A stretch of 64,000 nucleotides of DNA. It comes from Glaciimonas sp. PCH181 (GTDB lineage Bacteria > Pseudomonadota > Gammaproteobacteria > Burkholderiales > Burkholderiaceae_D). Position 1 is the stretch's first letter, and the number at the start of each line of letters is the position of its first letter. Position numbers and translations under genes: made by a program. The DNA lies in assembly GCF_003056055.1 (NCBI RefSeq), contig NZ_PYFP01000001.1, positions 2,604,001 to 2,668,000 on the forward strand. The letters are read 5' to 3'. Positions 51,490 to 59,779 of this stretch are shown here, piece after piece. The notes beneath the pieces were generated by a model, which saw only the letters and a program-made list of their open reading frames with translations, was not told where the DNA came from and ran no database searches.

Positions 51490-52950
51490 TTAATCGACAG
51501 CCTTCACCATCGACTCAATCACTTTCTTCGCATCCCCAAACACCATCATGGTTTTATCCATATAAAACAACTCGTTATCCAACCCGGCATAACCAGAGGC
51601 CATCGAGCGTTTGTTGACAATGACCGTTTTGGCTTTGTAGGCCTCCAGAATCGGCATCCCCGCAATCGACGATTTTGGATCTTTCGCCGCCGGATTCACC
51701 ACATCATTCGCGCCCAGCACCAGCACCACATCCGCCTGGGCAAACTCACTATTGATGTCTTCCATCTCAAACACCTGATCGTAGGGCACTTCTGCCTCGG
51801 CCAACAACACATTCATATGCCCCGGCATGCGTCCTGCCACCGGATGAATCGCGAATTTCACGGTCACGCCTTTGTGCGTCAGTTTCTCCGCCAGCTCCAT
51901 CAATGCATGCTGTGCCCGCGCCACCGCCAAGCCATAGCCCGGCACGATAATGACGGTTTCCGCATTGCCTAACAGAAACGCCGCATCGTCGGCCGAGCCC
52001 GATTTCACCGGCCGCTGCGCCTGCGCACCACCCGTGGTTGCCGCTGCCGCATCGCCCCCAAAGCCGCCCAGAATCACATTAAAGAACGACCGATTCATCG
52101 CCTTGCACATGATGTACGACAGAATCGCCCCGGACGACCCGACCAGCGAACCAGCAATAATCAGCATCGCATTGTTCAGCGAAAAGCCAATTCCGGCCGC
52201 GGCCCAACCGGAATAACTGTTCAGCATCGATACCACCACCGGCATATCCGCGCCGCCAATCGGAATAATGATCAGCACGCCCAATGCAAACGCAATGATT
52301 GTCATCAAAATAAACGGCAACCACGATTGCGTCGCTACAAAGATGATGCCCAATACCAGCATGGCGATTGCCAGCAACAGGTTAATAAAATGTTGCCCTT
52401 GAAAGCTGACCGGCGCGCCCTGGAACAGACGGAACTTGTATTTCCCGGACAGCTTGCCAAACGCAATCACCGATCCAGAGAAGGTAATCGCCCCAACAAA
52501 CGTCCCGATAAACAATTCAATCCGATTGCCGACCGGCAATGCAGCACCATGCGCGGCAATTCCGAACGCCCACGGCTCCGACACTGCTGCCACCGCAATA
52601 CACACCGCCGCCAACCCAATCAACGAATGCATCGCCGCGACCAGTTCCGGCATCTTGGTCATCTCGACACTTTTGGCCAGATACGCACCGATACCGCCAC
52701 CGACGACGACACCACCGGCGACTAACCAGAAACCGAATCCGGCACCTTGCGACTCAACTTTCAGTTTGATGATCAGCGCAATCGTCGTCAGAATCGCCAG
52801 CGCCATGCCGCCCATCCCGAACGCATTCCCGCGCCGCGCCGTCGACGGATGCGACAACCCTTTTAAAGCCTGAATAAAACACACCGAAGCAATCAGGTAG
52901 AACATTGTGACCAGGTTCATGCTTAACAAATTCGCGATTTCGGCACCCAT
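51490..52950 (-). CDS. pntB: NAD(P) transhydrogenase subunit beta
   Basis: Membrane and NADP(H)-binding subunit of the proton-translocating transhydrogenase that makes NADPH. The 486-residue protein has about nine N-terminal membrane segments (LVTMFYLIASVCFIQALKGL onward), then the NADP domain: VIIVPGYGLAVARAQHALME, KFAIHPVAGRMPGHMNVLLA, VLVLGANDVVNPAAK and KRSMASGYAGLDNELFY. ATG 52950 overlaps the pntAB stop by one base, so translation is coupled. It is the last gene of a pntAA-panD-pntAB-pntB run. Confidence 0.96.
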   Translation of the reverse strand: MGAEIANLLSMNLVTMFYLIASVCFIQALKGLSHPSTARRGNAFGMGGMALAILTTIALIIKLKVESQGAGFGFWLVAGGVVVGGGIGAYLAKSVEMTKMPELVAAMHSLIGLAAVCIAVAAVSEPWAFGIAAHGAALPVGNRIELFIGTFVGAITFSGSVIAFGKLSGKYKFRLFQGAPVSFQGQHFINLLLAIAMLVLGIIFVATQSWLPFILMTIIAFALGVLIIIPIGGADMPVVVSMLNSYSGWAAAGIGFSLNNAMLIIAGSLVGSSGAILSYIMCKAMNRSFFNVILGGFGGDAAAATTGGAQAQRPVKSGSADDAAFLLGNAETVIIVPGYGLAVARAQHALMELAEKLTHKGVTVKFAIHPVAGRMPGHMNVLLAEAEVPYDQVFEMEDINSEFAQADVVLVLGANDVVNPAAKDPKSSIAGMPILEAYKAKTVIVNKRSMASGYAGLDNELFYMDKTMMVFGDAKKVIESMVKAVD

Positions 52951-53294
52951 CAATGCGCTCCTGCTTTGGCTTTAGTTTCGGCGTCAACGGCAAGCGCTTT
53001 CACCTTCGGCTCTTTTTTCTTAAACATTTCCAACATCCGTTGCGTGACCAGAAAGCCACCAAAGACATTCACCGCCGCCAAGCCAACCGCCAGCGTTCCG
53101 GCAACTTGACCAACAATGCCTTCGGTCAATCCCGCCGCCAACATCGCGCCGATAATAATGATCGCAGAAATCGCGTTCGTCACCGCCATCAACGGCGTAT
53201 GCAACGCCGGTGTAACGGTCCAGACCACGTGATAACCGACGTAAATCGCCAGTACAAAGATGATCAAATTTGTGATGGTGTGTGACACTTCCAT
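52950..53294 (-). CDS. pntAB: NAD(P) transhydrogenase subunit alpha, membrane part
   Basis: The separate C-terminal membrane part of the alpha subunit in three-subunit transhydrogenases. The 114-residue protein has three to four hydrophobic segments: NLIIFVLAIYVGYHVVWTV, AISAIIIIGAMLAAGLTE and VAGTLAVGLAAVNVFGGF, then VTQRMLEMFKKK. AAGGGG precedes ATG 53294; the seven earlier codons of the open frame are excluded. It overlaps pntB by one base and lies 71 bases after panD. Confidence 0.94.
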   Translation of the reverse strand: MEVSHTITNLIIFVLAIYVGYHVVWTVTPALHTPLMAVTNAISAIIIIGAMLAAGLTEGIVGQVAGTLAVGLAAVNVFGGFLVTQRMLEMFKKKEPKVKALAVDAETKAKAGAH

Positions 53295-53365
53295 ACGTTT
53301 CCCCTTATGTGGCAAAACCGCAGTGACAGACTAAAGCACTGCGGCCTCCCCTAACTTCGTTTTAC

Positions 53366-53722
53366 TTATTTCATCCCCGTGATGCTGTTTTTATCATCGA
53401 CAAATACCACTTTCGGCACATGCGTAGCGACTTCAGCATCCGACAACGGTGCATAAGTACAGATGATCAGCAAATCGCCCAAATGGGCACAACGGGCGGC
53501 TGCGCCATTCAACGCAATTGCGCCACTGCCACGCTCAGCGCGGATCGCGTAGGTTGAAAAACGCTGTCCGTTATTCACGTTATAGAGTTCGATTTTTTCG
53601 CCTTCCAGAATGTCTGCCGCTTCCAGCAAATCTTCATCGATCCCGCATGAGCCCTCGTAGTGAAGGTCGGCCTGGGTGACGGTTGCGCGATGAATTTTCG
53701 CGCGTAACATGATGCGATGCAT
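53366..53722 (-). CDS. panD: Aspartate 1-decarboxylase proenzyme
   Basis: Makes beta-alanine for pantothenate and CoA. The 118-residue precursor self-cleaves between Gly24 and Ser25 in [11 protein letters not shown] to form the pyruvoyl cofactor. [20 protein letters not shown] and [16 protein letters not shown] are family signatures. It is encoded between pntAA and pntAB on the same strand (115-base and 71-base gaps), an unusual position inside a transhydrogenase gene set. No panB or panC is in the window. Confidence 0.96.
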   Translation of the reverse strand: MHRIMLRAKIHRATVTQADLHYEGSCGIDEDLLEAADILEGEKIELYNVNNGQRFSTYAIRAERGSGAIALNGAAARCAHLGDLLIICTYAPLSDAEVATHVPKVVFVDDKNSITGMK

Positions 53723-53837
53723 TACTTGTTTCTCCTTTGTTCGACGCTGTTGGCTTGCGCTGCCCTTGCTGCATTACTAGCATTTACAAGGGCTGGCGTA
53801 AGACCGAAGCAGTCTGCAATAACACTATTTAAATACA

Positions 53838-54953
53838 TTACTTCCGTAGGACGTTACCGGCGCTACACAACAAAGTAGCAGCCACGATATCGTCCTCAAG
53901 ATTGATGACCAGTCCGCCTTCTGGCGTAACGATCAACTTCAAAAAATCCAATACATTGCGCGAATACAGCGCGGAAGCATCGGCCGCGACCAACGCCGCC
54001 AGATTGCCTTCGCCGATGATATGCACGCCATGTCTGATCACGGTTTTTCCGGATTCAGACAACGGACAATTGCCGCCCTGATCGACTGCCATATCCAGAA
54101 TGACGGAACCAGGCTTCATCGCCTTGACCGTCTCTTCGCTAATCAGGATGGGGGCTTTACGACCCGGAATTAATGCGGTCGTGATGATGATGTCGGCTAA
54201 CTTGGCGCGTTCATGCACCGCCTCGGCTTGCCGCCGCATCCAATCCGCAGGCATTTGTCGTGCATACCCGCCGACGCCTTGCGCGATTTCGCGCTCTTCA
54301 TCGGTGATAAATGGCACATCGAGGAATTTTGCGCCCAGCGATTCGATTTGCTCTTTGACCGCTGGCCGTACGTCCGATGCCTCAATAACAGCACCCAGTC
54401 GTTTGGCCGTAGCAATGGCTTGCAAGCCTGCAACACCCGCGCCCATGATCAGCATGCGCGCCGCTTTGACCGTCCCGGCCGCAGTCATCAGCATCGGCAT
54501 GAAGCGTTGATAGGTATTGGCGGCCATCAGCACTGCCTTATAACCGGCGATATTGGCTTGCGATGACAGTACATCCATCGATTGCGCACGCGACGTCCGT
54601 GGTGCAGCTTCGAGCGCAAAGGCGGTCAGGCCGTGACTGGCCATCAGCGCAATGTTCTCAGCATCGAACGGATTGAGCATACCGACGATCACCGTGCCGC
54701 TTTTCAGCAACGCGTATTCGTCAGCGGCGGGAGCGCGTACTTTCAGTATCGTTTCCTGACCGAATGCCTCCGCTGCGCTACCTATTTGCGCGCCTGCAGC
54801 CGCATACGCTTCGTCAGTAATACTGGATGAGGTGCCAGCGCCCGATTGGACGATGACGTGATGTTTCGCTGCTACCAGTTTTTTGACCGTTTCTGGTGTC
54901 GCTGCGACACGGGTTTCACCCGGCCGCGTTTCGGCGGGGATGCCGATTTTCAT
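53838..54953 (-). CDS. pntAA: NAD(P) transhydrogenase subunit alpha, soluble NAD-binding part
   Basis: NAD(H)-binding domain I of the transhydrogenase, a separate polypeptide in this three-subunit form. The 371 residues resemble alanine dehydrogenase: MKIGIPAETRPGETRVAATP, then ETVKKLVAAKHHVIVQSGAG, RAQSMDVLSSQANIAGYKAV, ARMLIMGAGVAGLQAIATAK and MKPGSVILDMAVDQGGNCPL. No membrane segments, as expected, since PntAB carries them. It starts the pnt run; upstream is a 411-base region shared with the divergent nudJ-mnmA genes. Confidence 0.95.
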   Translation of the reverse strand: MKIGIPAETRPGETRVAATPETVKKLVAAKHHVIVQSGAGTSSSITDEAYAAAGAQIGSAAEAFGQETILKVRAPAADEYALLKSGTVIVGMLNPFDAENIALMASHGLTAFALEAAPRTSRAQSMDVLSSQANIAGYKAVLMAANTYQRFMPMLMTAAGTVKAARMLIMGAGVAGLQAIATAKRLGAVIEASDVRPAVKEQIESLGAKFLDVPFITDEEREIAQGVGGYARQMPADWMRRQAEAVHERAKLADIIITTALIPGRKAPILISEETVKAMKPGSVILDMAVDQGGNCPLSESGKTVIRHGVHIIGEGNLAALVAADASALYSRNVLDFLKLIVTPEGGLVINLEDDIVAATLLCSAGNVLRK

Positions 54954-55364
54954 GTAATTCTCCCTGATTGTAAAAATTCTTGTCGGCGATCCACCATTCT
55001 CATTTAAAGCGATTCGTCGATTACGCGGTGTTTCCCAGCGTTGAATGACGTTTAGCCTAGCTAAAATAGTAGAAGCGCAATAATGAAGTTACTACGTAAA
55101 AATACGGCTACGAATCTGGCAAAACCGGGGCGGCAACAACGACAACGGTCCTGATTTTTTGAACCAACTGAGGACCATCTGAGGCACGCCCGGACAACTC
55201 TGCCAGCGATCTTAGCGGAATTTTTGTTCATAAACAATATGACGAAGACGGTAACGCTGTGTATTCGCCAACTGCCGCATTATGTTGCAACGGATACACG
55301 GTATTGCGCGGGGCAATCGAAAAGTTGACAGCCACGTTAAAATGTCGGATTACCTGAGGAATTT
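54954..55364. other. Divergent control region between pntAA and nudJ
   Basis: About 410 bases with no recognised gene. It should hold both promoters. I see no strong palindrome, riboswitch-like pattern or RNA gene. Confidence 0.45.
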
Positions 55365-55850
55365 ATGACTGAAGTTTGGAAACCCTCTGTCACTGCGGCA
55401 GCTATTATTGAGCGTGATGGCCGTTTTTTATTGATAGAAGAACACACCAGTGACGGCATCCGGATCAATCAGCCAGCGGGTCATTTGGACCCACATGAAT
55501 CATTAATTCATGCCGTGATACGCGAGACGCTGGAAGAAACCGCGCACGATTTCACGCCCACCGCACTAGTCGGTACTTATCTGGCGCGTTATTTCTCCGC
55601 ACGCACAGGCAAAAGCAACACGTATTTGCGTTTTGCCTTTTGCGGAACGCTGGGCGCAAGCCATGATCGATCACTCGATCACGGTATTTTGCGTGTCTTA
55701 TGGATGTCGCGTGACGAATTAGCCGCGTGTCCAGAACGCCATCGCAGTCCACAAGTATTGCAATGCGTCGATGACTATTTACGCGGCGACCGCATACCGC
55801 TATCGATGCTGCATACAGATCCTAGTGTCATCGGAAACAATCATGATTAA
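55365..55850 (+). CDS. nudJ: Nudix phosphatase NudJ
   Basis: Nudix hydrolase acting in E. coli on HMP-PP and nucleoside di- and triphosphates. The 161-residue protein has the Nudix box beginning at Gly39 ([20 protein letters not shown]): Gly39, Glu45, Arg53, Glu54, Glu57 and Glu58 all present. [20 protein letters not shown] starts the fold. The stop overlaps the mnmA start (ATGATTAA), and nudJ-mnmA is also the E. coli order, which supports the specific name. Confidence 0.9.
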   Translation: MTEVWKPSVTAAAIIERDGRFLLIEEHTSDGIRINQPAGHLDPHESLIHAVIRETLEETAHDFTPTALVGTYLARYFSARTGKSNTYLRFAFCGTLGASHDRSLDHGILRVLWMSRDELAACPERHRSPQVLQCVDDYLRGDRIPLSMLHTDPSVIGNNHD

Positions 55851-56997
55851 CCAAAATAAAACAAAAAAACGCGTCGTTATCGGCATGTCCGGCGGCGTTG
55901 ATTCATCCGTCTCTGCATGGCTACTAAAACAACAGGGTTACGAAGTCATCGGCCTATTCATGAAAAACTGGGAAGACGATGACGATTCCGAATACTGCTC
56001 AACGCGTGAAGATTGGATCGATGCGGTCAGCGTAGCCGACGTCATCGGCGTGGATATCGAAGCGGTGAATTTTGCAGCGGAATATAAAGACCGTGTATTT
56101 GCTGAGTTTTTACGCGAATATCAAGCCGGACGCACGCCTAATCCCGACGTTCTGTGCAATGCCGAAATCAAATTTAAAGCCTTCCTCGATCACGCGATGA
56201 AACTGGGGGCGGATTTTATCGCCACTGGCCACTATGCGCGTGTACGGCAAGCTCCGGCTGGCAACTTTGAGTTATTAAAAGCGCTCGATGCCAGCAAGGA
56301 TCAAAGCTACTTTTTGCATCGATTAAATCAGGCGCAACTCTCCAAAACGTTGTTTCCGCTAGGCGAAATCCAAAAAACCGAAGTCCGCAAAATTGCTGAG
56401 CAAATTCACTTGCCGAACGCAAAAAAGAAAGACTCAACCGGTATTTGCTTCATCGGCGAAAGACCTTTCCGCGAATTCCTCAATCGCTATCTATCGTATC
56501 AACCCGGCCCGATGAAAACTGATGCTGGCGATACCGTCGGGCAACACGTGGGATTGAGTTTTTACACACTGGGACAACGCAAAGGAATAGGCATCGGCGG
56601 CATGCAGTCGCATAAAAATGCGGTTGGCGATAGCGATCCCTGGTACGTGGCCAAAAAAGATATTGAAAATAACACGCTGCATGTCGTTCAGGGCCACGAT
56701 CACCCATGGTTGCTGTCTTCTAGCTTGCAAGCAGGGCAAGTCAGCTGGGTCGCTGGCGAAGCGCCGCAGCAAGTGCAATTGTCAGCTAAAACCCGCTATC
56801 GTCAGGCTGATATGGCGTGCAACTTCACCAGCGGGCAATCACAGGATGGCGAGGCTTCTGAAATTTTCACGTTAAATTTCGATGCCGCACAATGGGCCGT
56901 CACGCCGGGACAATCGGCGGTGCTGTATGAGGGGGATGTCTGTCTGGGCGGCGGCATTATTATCTCGAATGGCAACGATCTAAATTCGCTTAAATAA
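55843..56997 (+). CDS. mnmA: tRNA-specific 2-thiouridylase MnmA
   Basis: Thiolates U34 of Lys, Glu and Gln tRNAs with ATP and persulfide sulfur. The 384-residue protein has the PP-loop [20 protein letters not shown], catalytic Cys in [12 protein letters not shown], second Cys in [17 protein letters not shown], and [17 protein letters not shown] 55843 follows GGAAAC and overlaps the nudJ stop by 8 bases, indicating coupled translation. The upstream codons of the open frame lie inside nudJ and are excluded. Confidence 0.96.
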   Translation: MINQNKTKKRVVIGMSGGVDSSVSAWLLKQQGYEVIGLFMKNWEDDDDSEYCSTREDWIDAVSVADVIGVDIEAVNFAAEYKDRVFAEFLREYQAGRTPNPDVLCNAEIKFKAFLDHAMKLGADFIATGHYARVRQAPAGNFELLKALDASKDQSYFLHRLNQAQLSKTLFPLGEIQKTEVRKIAEQIHLPNAKKKDSTGICFIGERPFREFLNRYLSYQPGPMKTDAGDTVGQHVGLSFYTLGQRKGIGIGGMQSHKNAVGDSDPWYVAKKDIENNTLHVVQGHDHPWLLSSSLQAGQVSWVAGEAPQQVQLSAKTRYRQADMACNFTSGQSQDGEASEIFTLNFDAAQWAVTPGQSAVLYEGDVCLGGGIIISNGNDLNSLK

Positions 56998-57656
56998 TAG
57001 GGACGATTGGACGTCGCCTGCCGGTGGGTTTTCTGCGTTCATGCACAACGAACATCAATTACATCCGGCATCTTGTGCTTTGCATATAACTTAGTCCTAT
57101 TCTGTTATCAGGCCCAATTGCCTATCGTTTCAGCGTGGCGCGCCGCTTGAGCGGTCTATAACACGGCGTCTGGCGTAGATATCCGCATATAAATGGCAAG
57201 TCATGTGTAACAAGAAATAAATAAAATAAGGTTTAAACTGATGCGGCAGGACTGATTTTAGCCCTGCCGTATCCACCATCACACCTCCGCAGCCGTTCTG
57301 TTTGCTTCCGCGCAAACACACCAATTCAGCGAATAAACGCACTATTTTTTCGCCGTTACACTTTATTACAAATAACTATTAGTTTTTAATTATCAATAAT
57401 TAAAAACTATCTATCACACAATATCGTCCGCATTATTTCTAATTCAGAAATAGTGAATTATAAATTTCATTGTTTATTGTTAATAGAAGCCTCTATACAC
57501 TTTGCTTCATCGATGGACGCAACACACAAGCAGCACCACATAGCAACACCGTACATGTGACGCAAGTGATCGTTCACCGAGGCAGGACCCGACGGGCTGC
57601 ATTTTGCCTGTTCCGCCGAGCCCGGTGCTATCCCCCTAACTTTTTGGAGAACAAAA
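56998..57656. other. Long AT-rich leader region upstream of the DUF4148 gene
   Basis: About 660 bases without a supported gene. It contains a hairpin CGGCAGG/CCTGCCG at about 57244-57269, a 30-base AT-rich inverted repeat at 57380-57409, and TATTTCT/AGAAATA near 57435-57453. The minus-strand frame 57130-57342 has no recognisable domain. GGAGA at about 57646 serves the next gene. Confidence 0.5.
57380..57409. repeat. AT-rich 14-bp perfect inverted repeat
   Basis: TAGTTTTTAATTAT (57380-57393) and its exact complement (57396-57409) flank a 2-base centre. It lies about 250 bases before the DUF4148 ATG. It could be an operator, an H-NS-like binding spot or a cruciform-prone site. Confidence 0.55.
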
Positions 57657-57929
57657 ATGAATACCAAACAATTGATCGCTGGTTTAGTTATCTTAGCCGC
57701 CGCTGGTGCAGCTGCTGCAGTAACACCATATCCACCAGAAGCCCCTTTCACATCGACCAAGACCCGCGCCGACGTTCGCGCTGAGCTAGTCGTCGCACGT
57801 GAACAAGGCTTGATGGATCAAGGCAACGCCTATCCAATCCTGCCAGAAGAAAAAAGCAAGCTGACACGCGCCCAAGTAGAACAGCATGCGTCGGATAAAT
57901 TAGAAACCGGTCTTTACACTGGCAACTAA
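57657..57929 (+). CDS. DUF4148 secreted small protein
   Basis: A 90-residue exported protein. MNTKQLIAGLVILAAAGAAA is a signal peptide, followed by STKTRADVRAELVVAREQGL and KSKLTRAQVEQHASDKLETG, the paired TRAxVxxEL-type segments of the DUF4148 family, common in Burkholderiales and of unknown function. GGAGA precedes ATG 57657. A strong hairpin 60 bases past the stop suggests a monocistronic transcript. The long AT-rich leader suggests regulated expression. Confidence 0.85.
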   Translation: MNTKQLIAGLVILAAAGAAAAVTPYPPEAPFTSTKTRADVRAELVVAREQGLMDQGNAYPILPEEKSKLTRAQVEQHASDKLETGLYTGN

Positions 57930-57990
57930 ATCATTAACGACTAGCAATTTAGGTTAAATTTGCAAAAACGTCGTGCTTATAAGCCATATA

Positions 57991-58021
57991 AGCAAAACGC
58001 CACCGAGAGTGGCGTTTTGCT
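57991..58021. terminator. 13-bp perfect hairpin after the DUF4148 gene
   Basis: AGCAAAACGCCAC (57991-58003) and GTGGCGTTTTGCT (58009-58021) enclose CGAGA. The T-rich right arm and A-rich left arm make it a plausible terminator in either direction, though no separate T-run follows. Confidence 0.7.
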
Positions 58022-58198
58022 ATTATGCAAAGCATCTTATGCACAATAAAAAAGCAGCATATCCGTTGCAGGTCACCCATCGCAGCTGCAACACACAACA
58101 AATTAGGCTTCACCATGCGGCTCCTCGCTTTGACTTTGCCACAAAACATCCTGTCTTCAGGCTTCGCCATCAAGACGACTTCACATCAAACATGGTTG

Positions 58199-59749
58199 AT
58201 GCGTTTTTCGACCTACTTCACTCCTCTTGCCCTCCTTCTACTGTTGATGCTACTGAATGGTTGCGCCAGCTTTTCCGGGATCGATCCGCAAGCACGACTC
58301 AGTGACGGTCACACAATCGACGGCAGAATCTTGAACAGCAGCGCAACGATGGATGCCACGCAGATTAACGCGCAATGGCCGACCGTCACGTGGTGGCAAG
58401 CCTATCGCGACCCGCAACTCAACCAATTAGTAGCGCAGGCAATCGCCGATAGTCCCTCCATCAAGATCGCACAAGCCCGGATTCGCCAGGCCAGCGCCAT
58501 GGCGGGTATCGCTGAGGCAGGAACCCTGCCAAAAATCGGCGCAGAAGCATCGCTCACGCGCGAATTGTTCACCAGCGACGGTTTATATCCTGCGCCATTA
58601 GGCGGCGGCTGGGACTGGAGCAACGATGCGCGCATCAAAGCCAGTTATGACCTCGATCTGTGGGACAAGGATCGCAATACGCTAGAAGCTGCACTCGACA
58701 ATGTGCACGTCAGCGCGGCTGAGGCACGCGCTGCGCAATTAAGTCTGGAAGGCACTGTTGTACGCAGCTATCTGCAACTGGCGACCCAATTTGTATTAAA
58801 AGATATTACCGAGGCATCTCTGGCGCAGCAGCAAGCGATCGTCAACATTGCGCAACGCCGTCTGCATGCCGGTATCGGCACCGGGCTTGAAGTCAGTCAG
58901 GCTGAAACGACATTGCCGACTACCAGCGCCGCGATTGAAAAAATCAACGAAGCCATCGCCCTGTCGCGTAATCAGATTGCCGCGCTAACGGGTCAAGGCC
59001 CCTCCGCAGGCGACGCCATTCAACGCCCTGTCCTGGCTAAAAATATGGCTGCGAATGTATCCGAAAACGGCGCTGATCATTCTGCAGAAAAGCAGCTGGC
59101 GAGCAGCACCGCGTTGCCGATTGCACTTCCCGATAACATTCCCGCCAATTTAATTGGACGCCGCCCCGACGTAATCGCCCAGCGTTGGCGCGTAGAGTCA
59201 TTGACCAAAGATATTGCAGTCGCCAAAGCAGGGTTTTATCCGAACATCAATATTTCCGCCTTTATCGGTTTTGAGTCGATTGGCTTAAGCCGTTTTCTTA
59301 CCGGCGATTCGACCGTGCGTGGCTTTGCGCCAGCGATTTCTTTACCCATCTTTGACGGCGGCCGCCTGCGCGCTAATCTCGGTGCGCAAACCGCCATCCT
59401 CGACGCTGCCATTGAGACTTACAACAACACGCTGTTGCAATCGCTGCAAAGCGTCGCTGACCAAATCGTCAAATTAAAATCGATAGAATTGCAGCGCAAT
59501 CAGTCAGAGCGCGCTATGGCGCTGGCAGAAAAATCAGCCTCACTCGCGAAGCGCGGTTTCAAAGCAGGCCTGACTTCTTATCTGAACGTGATTCAAACCC
59601 AAATGGCAACTCTGCAAGAGCAGCAAAGAGTCGCACAAACACGGGCCGCGTATCTGGATGCATGGGCGCAGCTGATGCAATCGCTCGGCGGCGGTCTGGG
59701 AGATGATTTACCGCATCCTCCAGCAGCGGCTAACGTAGCGGCTAAATAA
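58199..59749 (+). CDS. Outer membrane efflux lipoprotein, NodT/OprM type
   Basis: TolC-like outer-membrane channel of a tripartite efflux system. With ATG 58199 the signal is MRFSTYFTPLALLLLLMLLN, then GC, a classic lipobox with Cys22. Then WWQAYRDPQLNQLVAQAIAD, LDLWDKDRNTLEAALDNVHV, RLHAGIGTGLEVSQAE, IPANLIGRRPDVIAQRWRVE and PIFDGGRLRANLGAQTAI, all from the OEP repeats. Length is 516 residues. Upstream in-frame ATGs at 58025 and 58115 would give an over-long signal; 58115 has a weak ribosome site and remains possible. The efflux pump genes follow. Confidence 0.9.
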   Translation: MRFSTYFTPLALLLLLMLLNGCASFSGIDPQARLSDGHTIDGRILNSSATMDATQINAQWPTVTWWQAYRDPQLNQLVAQAIADSPSIKIAQARIRQASAMAGIAEAGTLPKIGAEASLTRELFTSDGLYPAPLGGGWDWSNDARIKASYDLDLWDKDRNTLEAALDNVHVSAAEARAAQLSLEGTVVRSYLQLATQFVLKDITEASLAQQQAIVNIAQRRLHAGIGTGLEVSQAETTLPTTSAAIEKINEAIALSRNQIAALTGQGPSAGDAIQRPVLAKNMAANVSENGADHSAEKQLASSTALPIALPDNIPANLIGRRPDVIAQRWRVESLTKDIAVAKAGFYPNINISAFIGFESIGLSRFLTGDSTVRGFAPAISLPIFDGGRLRANLGAQTAILDAAIETYNNTLLQSLQSVADQIVKLKSIELQRNQSERAMALAEKSASLAKRGFKAGLTSYLNVIQTQMATLQEQQRVAQTRAAYLDAWAQLMQSLGGGLGDDLPHPPAAANVAAK

Positions 59750-59779
59750 GCATCCTCCCATGCAAACCTATCTCCAGCC

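Noticed and set aside
57243..57342. Minus-strand sequence starting GCGGAGGTG and containing CTAAAA looks like part of a leucine tRNA.
   Set aside because: No T-arm (GTTCGA) or acceptor complement follows, so it cannot fold as a tRNA.
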